Part shown: one piece after another, positions 42,565-55,289 of the stretch
Layout: each line of letters begins with the position of its first letter
Position numbering within the stretch: position 1 is the stretch's first letter
Source of the DNA: Sepioteuthis lessoniana
Lineage: Eukaryota; Mollusca; Cephalopoda; Myopsida; Loliginidae
Reading direction: 5' to 3'
NCBI GenBank assembly: GCA_963585895.1
Contig: CAUZXS010005791.1
Span: 2,629,501-2,693,500 of the forward strand
DNA length: 64,000 bases
Made by a program: the position numbers and the translations under genes
Notes under the pieces: model-generated
Seen by the model: the letters and a program-made list of their open reading frames with translations, nothing else
The model's database searches: none
Told to the model about the DNA's origin: nothing

Positions 42565-45236
42565 TGGGGGAACCTACACCATCAACATCGTCTCAGACAG
42601 ACATGTTTAATAGCCTAAGCCCCTCCTCAAAGCTGGAAGATAAATGGCCATCTTTATCAAGTATGGCCAGCTCGATTCAACCGGCACAAAAAGAGCCATC
42701 TATGCCAGCCTCCTGGACGGCACAAACAACCAAAAAGATTCCTCCGCAAGACCACATGAAGAATAGGGGAAAATATTCCCAATACTTTCAAGGCAACAAA
42801 ATTTTGCCCATATTTGAGCTGGTACAGGAAGTACAGCCAAAAACAATCTCATTTGTGGTCACAGACCTGAAAACCAGGAAACTGGCAGGCCTAAGAAAGG
42901 ACACCTTTGAAGAGATATTAAAGTCAGCAGGAATCCCCGCCAAATACTATTGCAGGCGTAGCTTTGCTACCTAGGATGTCCTGCTTCCATCAGAAGAACT
43001 AGCGATTAAGCTGGCCGGTGATAACAACACCACAAAACACTTCCAGTTGCAGCCAGAGTACTTGGGACAACGTAGAATCAAGGTCACCGTGTGTAATGTC
43101 CCAATACAACTAAATGGCGAAGTGTTAGCGGCTTACTTATGCGAGCACGGAGAAGTGGAAGATAGTATAAATGCCGAGTCATCCAACGGGACGGCGCACG
43201 GTGACTACTTCTTCACAATGTGTTTAAACAGGAAGGGGTTTCAGGCTATACCTCATACGATTGAGTATGAAAGCCAGGTAATGACGGTGATAGTGGAGGG
43301 AAGAAAGCCGCAATGCTGGTTCTGCAAACAGCTTGGACATTTCTCGCGGTCCTGTCCGCAAAAAAAAACAGCAAACCAACATCACCTTCACTGACATCAC
43401 CTCCACCGACATCACCTCCACCGACACCACTGACAACGACAACAACAACAACTACGACAACAGCAGCAGCAACCACTAAATCCGCCATAGAAATTGGGGT
43501 TCACCCCAACAAAAGTGAAAAAGGATGGACCCAGGTCACTCGTGGCCGGAAAAAGAAAACTCCTTCAAAACCAACAATAAATGAAGCCATTACACCGGGA
43601 AAAAAATTCACAGAAAAAACAAAGTCATCAAATAAAGTAATATCTCAAAAGAAAAAAGACGAAACAGATAATATAGAAAACATGGACATTTCTGTCAACT
43701 TAAAAAGAAGGGATAATGGGGATTCGGTAACAGAGGGAGAGGAAAAAAAACATCAAAAAGAAAACTACAATGCCACAACCAGAGATCGATCCACAATCCC
43801 AGCCACAACTGCAGGAAAAAAACAAAACTAAAAAACAACACCCTGCCCAACTTATTCCACACCCACAATCATCAACAAATACACCCAGTCAACCTACCAA
43901 AACCTCCTCTCCCCAACATTACCTTCACTTTCCCCATGTTATATTGTCATCTGCTGATTCATGCAGAAATATACATACATATACTGGATACATACTGACG
44001 CAATAAATAAACAGACGCAGGAAGACTTCTTTAACAAAATATTTACCTCTCACTTTTTTGCAAGGATTCGAAAAGGGTTCTACTGTGAGAGGGAGCTGGA
44101 GATCGAACATGACTGCAATATTTTGACCCCCAACTTTTATGGCCGTCAACGTTGTGTCTTTCTCGTTCTCCTGATGCTCAACCGGAGGTCCTGGGGTCCA
44201 CTCTGCTGGGTGCTGGCTTTCTTTGCTGCATCTTATCAGCATCTTCTCTGGACCCCAACTCATCAGGGCCCCAAGCCCCTTCGGCCTGGTGTGGCTTTCC
44301 CAACCACATCTCTTCTATCTCCGTCTCCAACTCTACTGCAACTGGCCGTCGAACTCAACTCAACTCAACTCGAACTCTCTTGACTTCTGAGTTATATAAC
44401 AGTTCAACACCCACTTGATCGCCCACTCGATCTTTGAAATCGAATGTTTAATCGTCATCAAGTGGAAATAACTGTCATGCAGTTCACAGGTCACTCTCTT
44501 CCGGTGCATCAGTCTATGAGTGTACCATGGGAATTTTTTTAGCTCGTCCCATTTCATCAGCCAATTTCCGCCCACACGATTTCCTCTCCTAACTGCCATT
44601 GGAATGTGTCACTTCCTTCCGGTGCATCACCATGGAATGGCATTTTTGGCCTGGTCAAAAGGTCAAAATACAACACCCAGCCAAAACTCAAAAAATGCTC
44701 TCCCGGTCCCACTCGGAGACCAGAGAATCAACACCATCATTGACAAAAAAAAGAACGAAGTCAGCCTCGAACGACCATTAACCCATTAACGGCTACTACT
44801 TTTGCACAGACATCCCAGAATCACCATCAATAGACCATCATTTGAAAAAGACTCTAAACAATCTCACTTCATTAAAAACAATCGACAAAAGGACATAACC
44901 AATCCGTATTTGTTTGAGCGTGCCCCCATGATGACCACTTTTGTTCGTTCGGCTGGCAACCGAACTAAAGAGCTTTGGCGCTTTATCGAGGAAGCCAGTC
45001 AGGCGGACATAAGGCTGGCAGATATGGAGCACCCCTCCCTCAAAGTAATGGTAACCAAATGTACGGGCAGGGTCCCGATTTATGTTCACCACAGCTTTTA
45101 TAGGTCCCTAAAATTGCGTTACCCCGTGGATGTCGGTGAAATTACCAGGAACGACCGAGTTACCTCTGTACTCGGTACAGCGTCAGACCGTCGGCATCCC
45201 CACCCCGGAGGATTTCTGGCCCGTAGTCGCCAGTGA
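42565..45236 (+). pseudogene. Tx1-like LINE ORF1, copy 2
   Basis: The ATG at 42,565 gives MGEPTPSTSSQTD, then EDKWPSLSS, KYSQYFQGNKILPIFELVQE and ICKSAGIPAKYYCRRSFAT-like sequence, where a TAG at 42,972 breaks the frame. The protein resumes at QPEYLGQRRIKVTVCNVPIQ and ends in the CX2CX4HX4C knuckle CWFCKQLGHFSRSC. A Thr/Pro microsatellite linker follows (43,390-43,480), then VHPNKSEKGWTQVTRGRKKK. After the insert (about 43,930-44,660) the C-terminal domain resumes (APMMTTFVRSAGNRTKELWR, KCTGRVPIYVHHSFYRSLK). The domain order equals copy 1. Confidence 0.8.
43930..44660. mobile_element. unclassified insertion inside ORF1 of Tx1 copy 2
   Basis: It has no counterpart in copy 1 and separates two ORF1 domains. 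It contains an AACTCAACTCAACTC run and the phrase TTCCGGTGCATC twice near its right end. No coding or pol III signature; boundaries are approximate. Confidence 0.5.
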
Positions 45237-45254
45237 GTAAGGTAAGTGGGTCTG

Positions 45255-47697
45255 ATGGCTTTAAACCTTGCCACATTGAATGTGAGGGGACTGAGGGATT
45301 CAAGACAGTGTGCGCACTTGCTTGCTGAACTCAAGTACCTCAGCGTAGATGTTACTGCAATGCAGGAGACTTCATTTGCACAGCGGACTGTCGGATACTG
45401 GAAAAGGATTTTAACGTTTTCTCAGTATACGACAGCCGCAGTAGCGCTAGGGTCTCCTTGCTAGTTGGACGCAGCCTTGATGTTGACGTTGTTTTTGCAG
45501 GTGACGGGGACCGGTTGGTTATGGCCGATGTTGCCGTTAAAAGTTTCAAGTTCCGGATGGTTGCGGTTTATGCGTCCAATATCGCTGTGGAGAGAGTTTC
45601 CTTTGTTCGTCGGTTGGCGCCGTTCCTGAACAATACGAAGCGGCTAGTCTTAATTGGTGATTGGAATGCGATCCTTGATCCCAAGATAGATAAGGTCGAG
45701 CGGGGAGCTAGAAGGTTGAGAAGGTGTGAAAGCAGCCTTGTCGACCTCATGACTCGTCATGACTTGGTCGACAGGTATCGACTGGATCACACAGAGCGGA
45801 AGATGTGGACGTGGCTAGATATCTCGCCCTCTGCCAAAGTGGGTTCTTACTTGGACAGAGTGTTAGAAGAGCTGATAGCGACTTCGTTAATCGTCCCACG
45901 TTCCACTTCATAGCATGGACGGACCACAAACTTGTAAGTGTCAGTCTTCGGTTAGCTAATAGGCCTAGTCTGGCCGGATACTGGAAGTTCAATACCTCCT
46001 TACTGGAGATACGAGACTTCCGGGACCAGATAGAATCCCTAATTAAGCGGACGTTAGTGGGGGCGATTACCGAGAATATATGGTGGGTTTCTCTTAAACA
46101 TAGGATTAGAGATTTCGCCAAGTACGGTCGACAGCTCAACTTAGATAGGACCAAGGAGACAAAATCTATAGATGATAAACTTTCCTGAGCGGTGGTTGGG
46201 GGGGGGCTCTCTAACCATAATCGGCCCCGAGCAGACCTACGCTGTGAAGGGAAGATCGATCCGGGACAATCTGCACTTGATTAGTGAGGTCCTAGATGGG
46301 ATAAAAGACGTCACGGAAGCCGCGCTGATCAGTTTAGATCCGTCCAAGGCCTTCGATAGGGTTGACCATCGGTTTTTGGCGTCTGTTTTGGAGACTGCTG
46401 GATTCCAACCGGAGTTCCGCAGATGGATTAGCATGATGTACCACAACACTCAGGCAGTAGTGCAGGTGAACGGAAGGCGTTCGGGGGCGTTCGCGATCGA
46501 GCTTTCGATCCGGCAGGGCTGCCTCCTGTCTCCTCTTCTCTATGTCCTCGCTTTGGAGCCCTTGCTCCGTAGGCTTAGGGATATGGGGACAAATCCGGCC
46601 CTGCGCGGTATCCTTTTTGCTGGCCCTCTTTCGGCAAAGGTTTCCGCGTTCGCTGATGATATCACAGTCTTTGTATCTCGCCGCCTGAATATATAGGCTG
46701 TGAAGAAGGCGGTTGGTGAGTACGAGCGGATTGCAGGAGCCAAGGTCAACTTTAACAAAAGCGAAGATTTGCGGCACGGTGCTTGGAGGGGCAGCGATAT
46801 CCTTCCAGGGCCCTTCCGCTGGAGTGACGGACCCATCCGTATCCTCGGGGCTCGTCGGCTGGCGCTTAAACAATCCCTCTCCTGATTGTTCTGGCGAGGT
46901 GCAAGGCCGATGGTCCGTAGACAGGTCTGTATCCAATGTACGCGCAACGGGGGTCTGGGTATGCCTGATCTGGAGAGCCACTGGCTTGCTGAAAAACTTG
47001 CATACTTGGGCCGATCCTTGAAGGGGGATGCAGTGTGGAGACGAAAGACGAGTCAGACTTTTCCAGTCAGACCCAAAGGCTGAAGGTCGACATAAGTCGA
47101 TGGGCAAAGCACTGTTTGTCCGCGAGTGCCGAGCGGCCCTTTGCAACCTTCCTGGGTTCAGTGACCTTTCACGGCCTCGAAAAGAGCTATATCGGGAGCT
47201 AGTGGTGGGTTCCGCTGCGGATCAACTTAGCGAGCGGCGCAGCTGAACGGCGGCGGAGATCCGCTTCCAGTGGAATTGGGCGCCAGAATCGAGCATCTTG
47301 AACAACTCCGACTTCTCGCTCACCTGGCGACTTGCACGGAATGCGTTACCCCTTCTCGGCTTGAACTACAGAGTGAGCCTGGCAGACATGCCCGATTGTG
47401 CTCGCTGCGGCAGTGGTTTAGAAGAAACGGCTGAGCACACCTTCTACTACTGCGAGCGAGTTCGACCGATCTGGGATCACGTCGGGGAGGGGACGGCTCG
47501 CATCGAACCCAAGCAGCTCGTTAGTTACGTCGTAAACAACGTTCTTCCTCCATTCAGGGTGCGAAGCTTGTGATGTTTCTCGAGATCCTAGCTGCAGCTC
47601 GAATGGTGATTTGGACGACGCAAAAGAAGGGATTGTATGACGATGCAAACTTTTCTTATCGTGATCTGGTTTTGTATTTTAGGCATCAGCTTGGGTT
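45255..47697 (+). pseudogene. Tx1-like LINE ORF2, copy 2
   Basis: Starts MALNLATLNVRGLRDSRQC. EEP motifs QET and IGDWNAILDP are present, and the frame is open from 45,458 to 45,913. The RT keeps GPEQTYAVKGRSI, DPSKAFDRVDHRF, QGCLLSPLLYVLALEPL and catalytic AFADD at about 46,646-46,660, with a TAG soon after. The C-terminal part retains the RVT zinc finger (MPDCARCGSGLEETAEHTFY), which copy 1 has largely lost. At least six breaks plus two internal deletions. Confidence 0.85.
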
Positions 47698-47700
47698 CAA

Positions 47701-47742
47701 CGCTGTGAAGGGAAGATCGATCCGGGACAATCTGCACTTGAC
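47701..47742 (+). other. 42-bp duplicate of RT sequence at the end of Tx1 copy 2
   Basis: ACGCTGTGAAGGGAAGATCG and ATCCGGGACAATCTGCACTTGA repeat 46,239-46,281 of the same element (and 14,549-14,591 in copy 1), placed directly after the C-terminal FRHQLGF codons. Confidence 0.85.
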
Positions 47743-47744
47743 TC

Positions 47745-48415
47745 TTTGGAAAGACAAAGTGACTCTCCAGAAAGTTGGAGTGACATCCTGGAAAGACAGG
47801 AACGTAAAAAATATGAACAGAACAACAAAAGAAAAATGCTCTCAGAGTGTCTGTAGTGGGGAGGGAGAATATATCACCCACCATACTTGCTCAAACGGAA
47901 ATAACTTGGATATGTACCTGGCTACAATGTGTGATTGCGGCAGAGAATTCAACAGCTTGCGAGGGTAAAGAATCCACAAGGGATGCTGATCCAAACAACG
48001 TAATTCTCCTACTGGAGAATGTAAATCGAATGATGAGCTTATGAATCAGAAACACCCCCACAGTGTTCAGGAGCCCATTGCTGAACGACAGCGTCCTGGA
48101 GACATTCCTAGCAAGCCAAGAATTTAGTGGCCCAAGAGTAATCAGAGAGCTACATGGACAAACTTAGACCAGGAGCTTTCTTTTTACTCACCACCCAACT
48201 TAAGGGTCTCATTGATCAACAAATGACATATTTTTGCAGAATTATATATGACGTTTGTCTGGAGTGGTTTGGTGCAGTAACGCATAAAAAAGATAAAACC
48301 AAAGAAAAACGACTGAATAAACGACAGACACAGAAGGACAAGTTAAGATCAGAACAGAGATTGCTGAAGCGCCGTTTGATCACAGTGCAATATGCATAAA
48401 GTTGGATTTGGTCAA
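47745..48415 (+). mobile_element. REL-type LINE, N-terminal fragment with zinc finger
   Basis: Translation gives a Cys-rich finger (MCDCGREFNSLRG, then IHKGC after a stop), a PHSVQEPIAERQRPGDIPS linker, and a helical region WTNLDQELSFLLTTQLKGLI and IIYDVCLEWFGAVTHKKDK, ending in basic LRSEQRLLKRRLI. This order matches the region upstream of the RT in R2/NeSL/HERO-like elements such as the one at 19-21 kb. Two stops interrupt it. Confidence 0.6.
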
Positions 48416-48603
48416 GAGCGAAAAGTCTTCAGCATGCACGCAGAACCACCATTCCCGTGTGATTACGTAACATCAAGAAACGGTTACTGGAAGCGCGTAA
48501 CGATATCAATGGCCGAAAGTAAATGTGTTTTTAAAAATCACAAACTGCACTAAAAATGAAAATGAACGAACAATGTAATCTCTGCTTTTAGTTGATCTGG
48601 CGT

Positions 48604-48625
48604 GTATATATATATATATATATAA
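48604..48625. repeat. (TA)n microsatellite
   Basis: About ten TA units next to the presumed left edge of the gypsy fossil. Confidence 0.9.
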
Positions 48626-48972
48626 TTCTTTTAAATAACCTGTCCGCTGGCAAAAGCTGTTTGGTAGCGGCAAGTGTGGCGGTACTGCCTTGAGCTACCA
48701 AAACTGAGTTATCATCCCTGGTTGGCGGCTGATGAGGGCAGGGTATCGCACATGCTTTCACCCATTGTATGATGAAAAAAAAATAGTCTCCCCTTCAGTT
48801 GTAATTTCTCAGAACTACCGCAAGGAGTCATCCTTAGATAGCAGCTTCCTCTTAGATAATAGTAACTGACACACATGATGTAGAGAAGTGCAATAAGTTT
48901 TAACATGTTTTATCTTGGTTATCTTTGAATGTTATTTCTGCTTGCCAATAACGCTAACACAATAACACAACA

Positions 48973-48985
48973 TGGTGTCAGAAGA
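48973..48985 (+). promoter_or_regulatory. primer-binding site, tRNA-Leu type
   Basis: TGGTGTCAGAAG follows the LTR end ...ACACAACA directly and is complementary to the 3' end of animal tRNA-Leu(CAG) with CCA. Confidence 0.7.
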
Positions 48986-49117
48986 AAGTGAACGTTAAAA
49001 ATCAGGATTAAACAAAACGTCTGAGAGATAATTGACAACTATAAACAGAAAAATGGCAGAACTCAGCAGATTACCGGCTCCCTGCATGGGCTAAAACAGT
49101 ACAAATTTACCAGAAGG

Positions 49118-51300
49118 ATGGGAAAAAATCCAATCAACTGTAGAACTGATGAGTCACGGACCACAACTGGAAAAAAAGAACATGTCTACAAAAAAACGAA
49201 CAAGTCTACATTACTATGGGTGAGAGAGAAAGGCAGAGAAATATACATCTGGACAAACATGAATCCTGAGGAAACAAACAACCTCCAAGCACATTTCGAT
49301 AGATTCCAGAAGCACATGAAGCTGAAATCCAATCCTTTCTTTGCAAATTACAAATTCAGAAATGTCACACAAGGTAACAACAGCATGGAACAGTTTATAA
49401 CAAAATTAAAAACCTTGGTAAAAGTAGACAAATACAAAAGAGGCATGACTCAAATAATAGACTAGAACGAGAACAATCCTATGTCAAGCGAAAAAAAGTA
49501 CTAAGTGCTCACGGCGTAGATACACACATAAAGAAAGAAATACTTGTCCCGCTAGAGGAAAACAATGCTCCAGATGCAGAAACTTAAACCACTTTGCAAA
49601 AATTTGCAAAGCCATATACGAGATGCACATACAAGAAGAGAATGAAGAAACTGAAAGCTCAGATGACCAGTTCACAGTATGTCATCTCACACACGATGCC
49701 ATTAAAGATGACAAACCCTTCCGCACCCTGTTGATAGAAACCAACAAAGTAAACTTTAAACTGGATACAGGCTCTCAGGTAAATATTCTACCCATTGCAT
49801 ATCTATAACACTATCCACCAGAGCAGTAAAACAAAATTGAAATCAACTAATGTCCAAGAACGTGCATACGGAGATTAACCCCTAGACATGTTAGGAAGCT
49901 GCCGCTTCAAGTGCACATATAAGGACATCACACTCAGAGTAAACTTTCACATCATAAATACTGAGTCTTCACTGATTTGGGGTCTACAGCAATGCCTAGA
50001 TTTTGGCCTAATCAAACTTATTTACGGGTGTCGCACGAAAGCAAACACCACACCAGGCCACATAACCAAAGACAGCATTATATCCAAAAACAAGGATTTG
50101 TTTGAGAGCATCGGAAAATTCCCAAGGAAGTGTACCATCCAAGTGGACACAAATGTACCCCCAACCATACACCCCTCACACAAAGTACGATTAGTACTTC
50201 ACAAAAAACTGATCCAAGAACTGAAACAAATGGAAAAGGAGGTTATGACCACACTCACTGAATGGGTAAACGCACAAGTGGTCATTGAGAAGGGAAATGG
50301 GAAGCTCCAAATCTGCCTGGACCCCTGAGATTTCAACCAAGCCATCCAGGGAACCCACTACCCCATGAGAACCCTGGAAGACATCCTCCCTATTCAAAGC
50401 GGATCAAAAGTCTTCACAAAACTAGACATCCAAGGCAGTTACTGGACCATACTGCTTACCAAGGAATCCTCATTCATAACAACATTCAACACACAATATG
50501 GGAAATATAGATATCTCAGATTACCCTTCGGCCTGAGATCTTCCCAAGACAAATTCCAAAGGAAGGTTGACGAATGCTTTGAAGGTATTCCCTGAGTCGT
50601 CGCATTAGTGGACGACATTCTAATTCATGGAAGAACTCAAGTGGACCACGATGTATCCCTAACCAAGGTTCTTGAGCGAGCAAGACAAGTCGGAATAAGA
50701 TTTAATAAAGATAGGATTGAAGATGCAGTAACCAAAATCAAATACTTTGGACACATTATTATGTGTCCGAATTAACAAGCCCCCCTGCACTAACTCCTAG
50801 CAAAGAATATCCATGAATGGCGTGAATCACAAGCCAAAACGTTCGAGAAGATCAAAGAGACCCTAACAGAAAATCCTGGAAGAGTCCTGAAATATTTTGA
50901 CCCTGCAAAACAATTAACAATACAAGTAGACGCTTGACAAAATGGCTCTGGTGCAACCCTATTACATATACCTCAAAATCCTTAACCCATTTCGAAACAA
51001 TATGCACAAATAGAAAAAGAATTATTTGCTATCCTGTTTAGATGTAAGCATTTCCACCATTATGCATATGACTGCAACGTCATCATCGAACCAGACCACA
51101 AACCGCTGATACCAATTTTTTTTTAAAAAAAACCTACACGCTGCCCCTCCGAGATTACAAAGAATGCTCCAGAAACTGCCCAATTAAGACCTAACTATAA
51201 TATATATATACCTGGAAAAATACCCATAGCAGACACTCTCTCGAGGAAACACTTACTAGACCCAAATCAAGAATATAGCAAAGAGATGGATGCCCATATT
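49118..51300 (+). pseudogene. gag-pol remnant of the plus-strand Ty3/gypsy fossil
   Basis: Parts in order: gag-like (49,118-49,465); a Cys-rich stretch; retropepsin with FKLDTGSQVNILP (about 49,757); RT with IHPSHKVRLVLHKKLIQEL, FTKLDIQGSYW, YLRLPFGLRSSQDKFQRKVD and a VDDILIHG catalytic region near 50,610; RNase H-like segments to about 51,130. Ty3/gypsy by motif style. Confidence 0.75.
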
Positions 51301-52379
51301 CACAACATTATCAGTAACCTCCCAGTGGCCGACCACAAGATGGAGGAAATCAGGACCACCACACAGAGAGATGAAGAGCTCCAAGCCCTCATCAGAATCA
51401 TCTAGGATGGATGGGCTGATGAATGAAAATCATGCCACACTACAGCCACACCAACCGCATGCTACAAATCAACAAAAACAGACAGAACAACACTCAACAC
51501 CAGGACAATGTCACACTAAAGCAACCATATGTAACTAGGAGTGGCCGTATCAGTGTAGTTGGTTTCAGAAGTCTCGTCGAAGAAGAATCAACCTATTGGA
51601 CGCTAGTCAACTCGCTTAACATGCAAAAATGAACTGATGGACGTGCACCAATCAGACATCAGCAAAATGCTGCGGTTTTCCACTTCAAACTTAGTCTCTT
51701 TTATCTTCATCAAATCTCGCAACTTCACCTAGGCTTATCTCGTTCTCCTCCATAAAACAAGTCACACCTCTTGCTTCCTTTTCTTCTTCTGATTTCCACG
51801 TACCGGTAGCAGAGAGAGCACACCTTCTGTTTCTTTGAGGTAAGATTGTTCGTGGCATTACTACTACAATCAGCAAGCCCAGAATTATCATAGATATATA
51901 TACCCAAAAGAAAAAAAAGCATAATAGTTGTCCCAGAAATACTCTACTATCCACAGACACTGCTACAACTTTCCAATAAGTAGAAAGACATTCAAACAAT
52001 ACATCAAACCCAATTCAACCAATATTGAGAAGGAAGATGTCGTAATCTATTTACAAGTGAAGCAGCTAATTCCCTTGGAACAAATAACGAGTAGTCCCCT
52101 CTTTATTTGTAATTTCTTAGAACTACCACAAGGGATCATCCTGAGATAGCTGCTTCCTCTTAGATAGTAGTAACCGACATACGTGGTGTAGAGAAGAGAA
52201 ATAAAAAGTTTTAACAATTTTTTTCTTGGTTATCTTTGAATGTTATTTCTGCTTGCTGATAATGCTATTTTGGGGCTATTTTTTTTACTTTGCCCTTTCT
52301 AAGTCAATTGTTGTTGAATCATGCTGACATTTGGTCTGAGTATCAGCAGCTCATGGGTGTAAGTAGAGTTTTTTATTTG

Positions 52380-53340
52380 TGGTTTTTGGAATTTATTACT
52401 GGCGATGTTATGGGGATTTGTTTTAGGGTTCTGTTTATTAGTTGTTTAGCTGGAGAAGAGGAACCATTTTTAGAGGTCTTGTGTGTAATGTTAAGAGTGC
52501 CATGTAGGGGTCTTCATTGGTTTTTATGTTTTTAAGGGTTTTCTTAATGGTTTGGATGTTTCTTTCTACCATGCCATTTGCCCGGAGGTAATTTAGTCTG
52601 GTAGTTATATGATTGCAGTCCTAAATGATTCAAATTCTATTGATTTCAATTCAGGTCCAATATCACTGACCAGTATTTGAGGTGTGCCAAATTTTGAGAA
52701 TGAGATTTTTACTTTTCTGATGACTGTTGATGATTAACAATCCTTTATTTTGTGTACATCAAAGTACCTTGTATAGTCTATGATGCTGAGATATGATTTG
52801 CCAGAGATTGAAGATGTCTGTTGCTATGTTTGTCCATGAAGTGACAGGTATGGATGATCAGAGTTTCAGCTGGTTGCTGATTCTTTTGATCAATGCATGC
52901 GGAACAGGTTTTTATCATCTTTTTGATGTGAACATTTACGCTGACCAATAGACATGTTCTCTAGCTCACACTATGCACTTCTCAATTCCCAAGTGCCCAG
53001 TATGAAGTTTTTGTAACACTTCTCTGCAGAGTGAGCTGGGGATCACAATTCGTGTGTCTTCTAAGACAAGTCAGTTCATCCTAAATAAAGCCAAATAGTT
53101 GAATATTGGATGGTATATTCTCTTTTCAGGGCCACCATTCCTTTGTACATTTAATCAGTGTTTGTAGTGTTGGGTCACTCAAAGTGGCTTCTCTACATGA
53201 GTTTAGTTTGTCATCAGACATTGGATGATTCTTTATTATCATGTATATATAGGTTGCTATGTCAGTCGCAGATATTTCTGGGTTTATGCATGAGATGGGG
53301 TGTCTGCAACAACTGCATCATGAGCCGGTACGCATTTCAT
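52380..53340 (-). pseudogene. integrase region of the minus-strand Ty3/gypsy fossil
   Basis: LHTGHLGIEKC (zinc-binding region), GKSYLSIIDYTRYFDVHKI and FSKFGTPQILVSDIGPELKS (DDE core) are readable on the minus strand in the expected order. Confidence 0.65.
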
Positions 53341-55289
53341 TTAGAAATTGTACGGTTGTAGGGCTAGAATGAATTTTTGGATCCTTTAATACAAATTTGT
53401 TTGCAAAATATTGAAATTTGTGGCCTCAAAATATGTTGATTAAGTTGAAAACAGAAGAAAGTTAGTATCAGGAAAAAACATGAACACATTGGAAATTTTA
53501 TGTTATTATATTACTGTTACAAAGGAAATGTTCTGTTTGTGGCTACACAATATCATATAAGAATAGACATATAATAGTCCACCTAACTGAAGTCCTTGTG
53601 TTGTATATATGAAATTTTAACCTACTTTACCTAGCTTTAGTTCACTGTTGGAATTGTAGCAGAGGCAATTTTAACACCTGCTCATTATTCAGCTTGGTTG
53701 GAAAAATAAGTAAACACCTTTGATATCTGGTGCCAACATATGGAAGCTAGTGATTAGTTAGTGTTGTAGGTGACTCACTATGACCAGAATAATAGACTTA
53801 CCCAAAGGGTATATTAATCAAGAACTAAGCTGGCAGAGCGAGAGCAGCAGCTGTAGTAAGCACCGTGCCTGTCTTCGTGTACGTTGAAACAAGGAAACTC
53901 ACCTCAGAGACTTGGATACATTTGTGTGGCACCTCATATCTCCATATTGAGTGATTTATTTATTGACCCTTAATAATCGGTCATATCAGTTAGTTTGAAG
54001 GTTGTACTGACCAGCTACATGTCATACATGTCCTTTATAGAGTAGGGTTGACTGCAGGAGACAACCCACTTATCTTAGTTATATAAATATAGTTATACTT
54101 TCCCAACAACATATATATTTATACTTTCCCAACAATAGAAAAAACATGCAATGTATGTTATCATCTTAAAAGGAATTGGATCATTTTTTATTTTGATATC
54201 TTTTTAGAGAAACATTTATGGACACACTACCCAAATGTTTCTGGCATTTTTCTGGCGATTCTATAGTTTTTGATAATTTCTTTTTCCTTTTAGACCTGGT
54301 AATGGTCACTTTATTTGTGGATTCCATAGAGTTAGTTTCCCTAAAATCCTTTGAAGGGATTGAATTATCTTCAAGTTCTTCATCAGCTAGGGTATCAAGA
54401 AAATAGTTGTGTGTAAGAGATAACTCCAATAAGTATAAATGGCTGGGGCCGTGTGTTTCCACTGATCCATCGCCTCTTTTAAATCATGTTGAATGAACCT
54501 TTTGATCACTTCAACAACTCTGCCAACCACCCAGAAGAGCCTGGCTTTGGCTGGATTTTTTACCAGTATTACATCATTGATGTTGATTTTGTGATAAAAA
54601 TTGGTCTCATGTAAGTCTATGCAGCCTTCTTGTAGATTGAGTAAATATTCCTTGTGTCACATATTCTTGCATTTAGCCAACAATTCCTCTCTATTTTTCA
54701 AGATACTCATTAGGAAAGACCTAGTGATCAGTTCTGCCTCAACCAAATTGCGTGTGTCAGTTTGGAAAGAGAGCCCACTGTTTACATTAGGACAGATGAA
54801 GCAGTTAGGTGTCAAGGGAAGGAGATCAGTATTTGTGGAACATTTTCAAGTCATTGGTCTGGAATTCACTGCTTTTCGGATATCTGATAATAAAGTCAAA
54901 AGATAAAAATAAGTGACCTTGGCTCTACCCAATGTTTTGAATAGACAAGATTTTATAACTCTGATCATCCTCTCCCAAGTGTTTCCAATCCAAGGAAAAT
55001 ATAGTGGTATTTTTATATGCTCGATGCCAGAATTTGTGTTATGCATTGTAGAACTCAGTACTGTTGATATGGTGCATAATTGTATCTCCACTCAAGGCTG
55101 CATGGAAGGATCAAATCAAGGCTTGGATGAAGGCATATGTGCTCATATTAGACACAAGCTCAATGTAAATGGCTCTCCTATTCATACATGTAAATATCAA
55201 TAAGTATATTTTCTGAGATTTTCCTTCTCTTTGTACCAATATGTGCCCTACGTAATCAATACCTGTATGTTGGATGGTTGGTTGTTGGG

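Larger units (their letters stand above)
42540..47700 (+). mobile_element. Tx1-clade LINE, copy 2 (internally deleted, no 3' UTR)
   Basis: ORF1 (42,565-45,236, split by a 730-bp insert) and ORF2 (45,255-47,697). Compared with copy 1 it lacks about 650 bp of the RT N-terminal region near 46,205, and a further stretch near 46,850. The normal 3' UTR is absent: at 47,701 the sequence jumps to a duplicated piece of RT. Confidence 0.85.
48641..52270 (+). mobile_element. Ty3/gypsy LTR retrotransposon fossil (plus strand)
   Basis: Direct repeats at about 48,785-48,972 and 52,092-52,262 share AGAACTACCGCAAGG-like, GCTTCCTCTTAGATA and GGTTATCTTTGAATGTTATT, and represent the LTRs. TGGTGTCAGAAG at 48,973 is a primer-binding site fitting tRNA-Leu. 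Inside are gag-like, protease, RT and RNase H regions in the usual order, with little sign of integrase. It is broken in many places (well over ten) and looks old. Confidence 0.8.
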
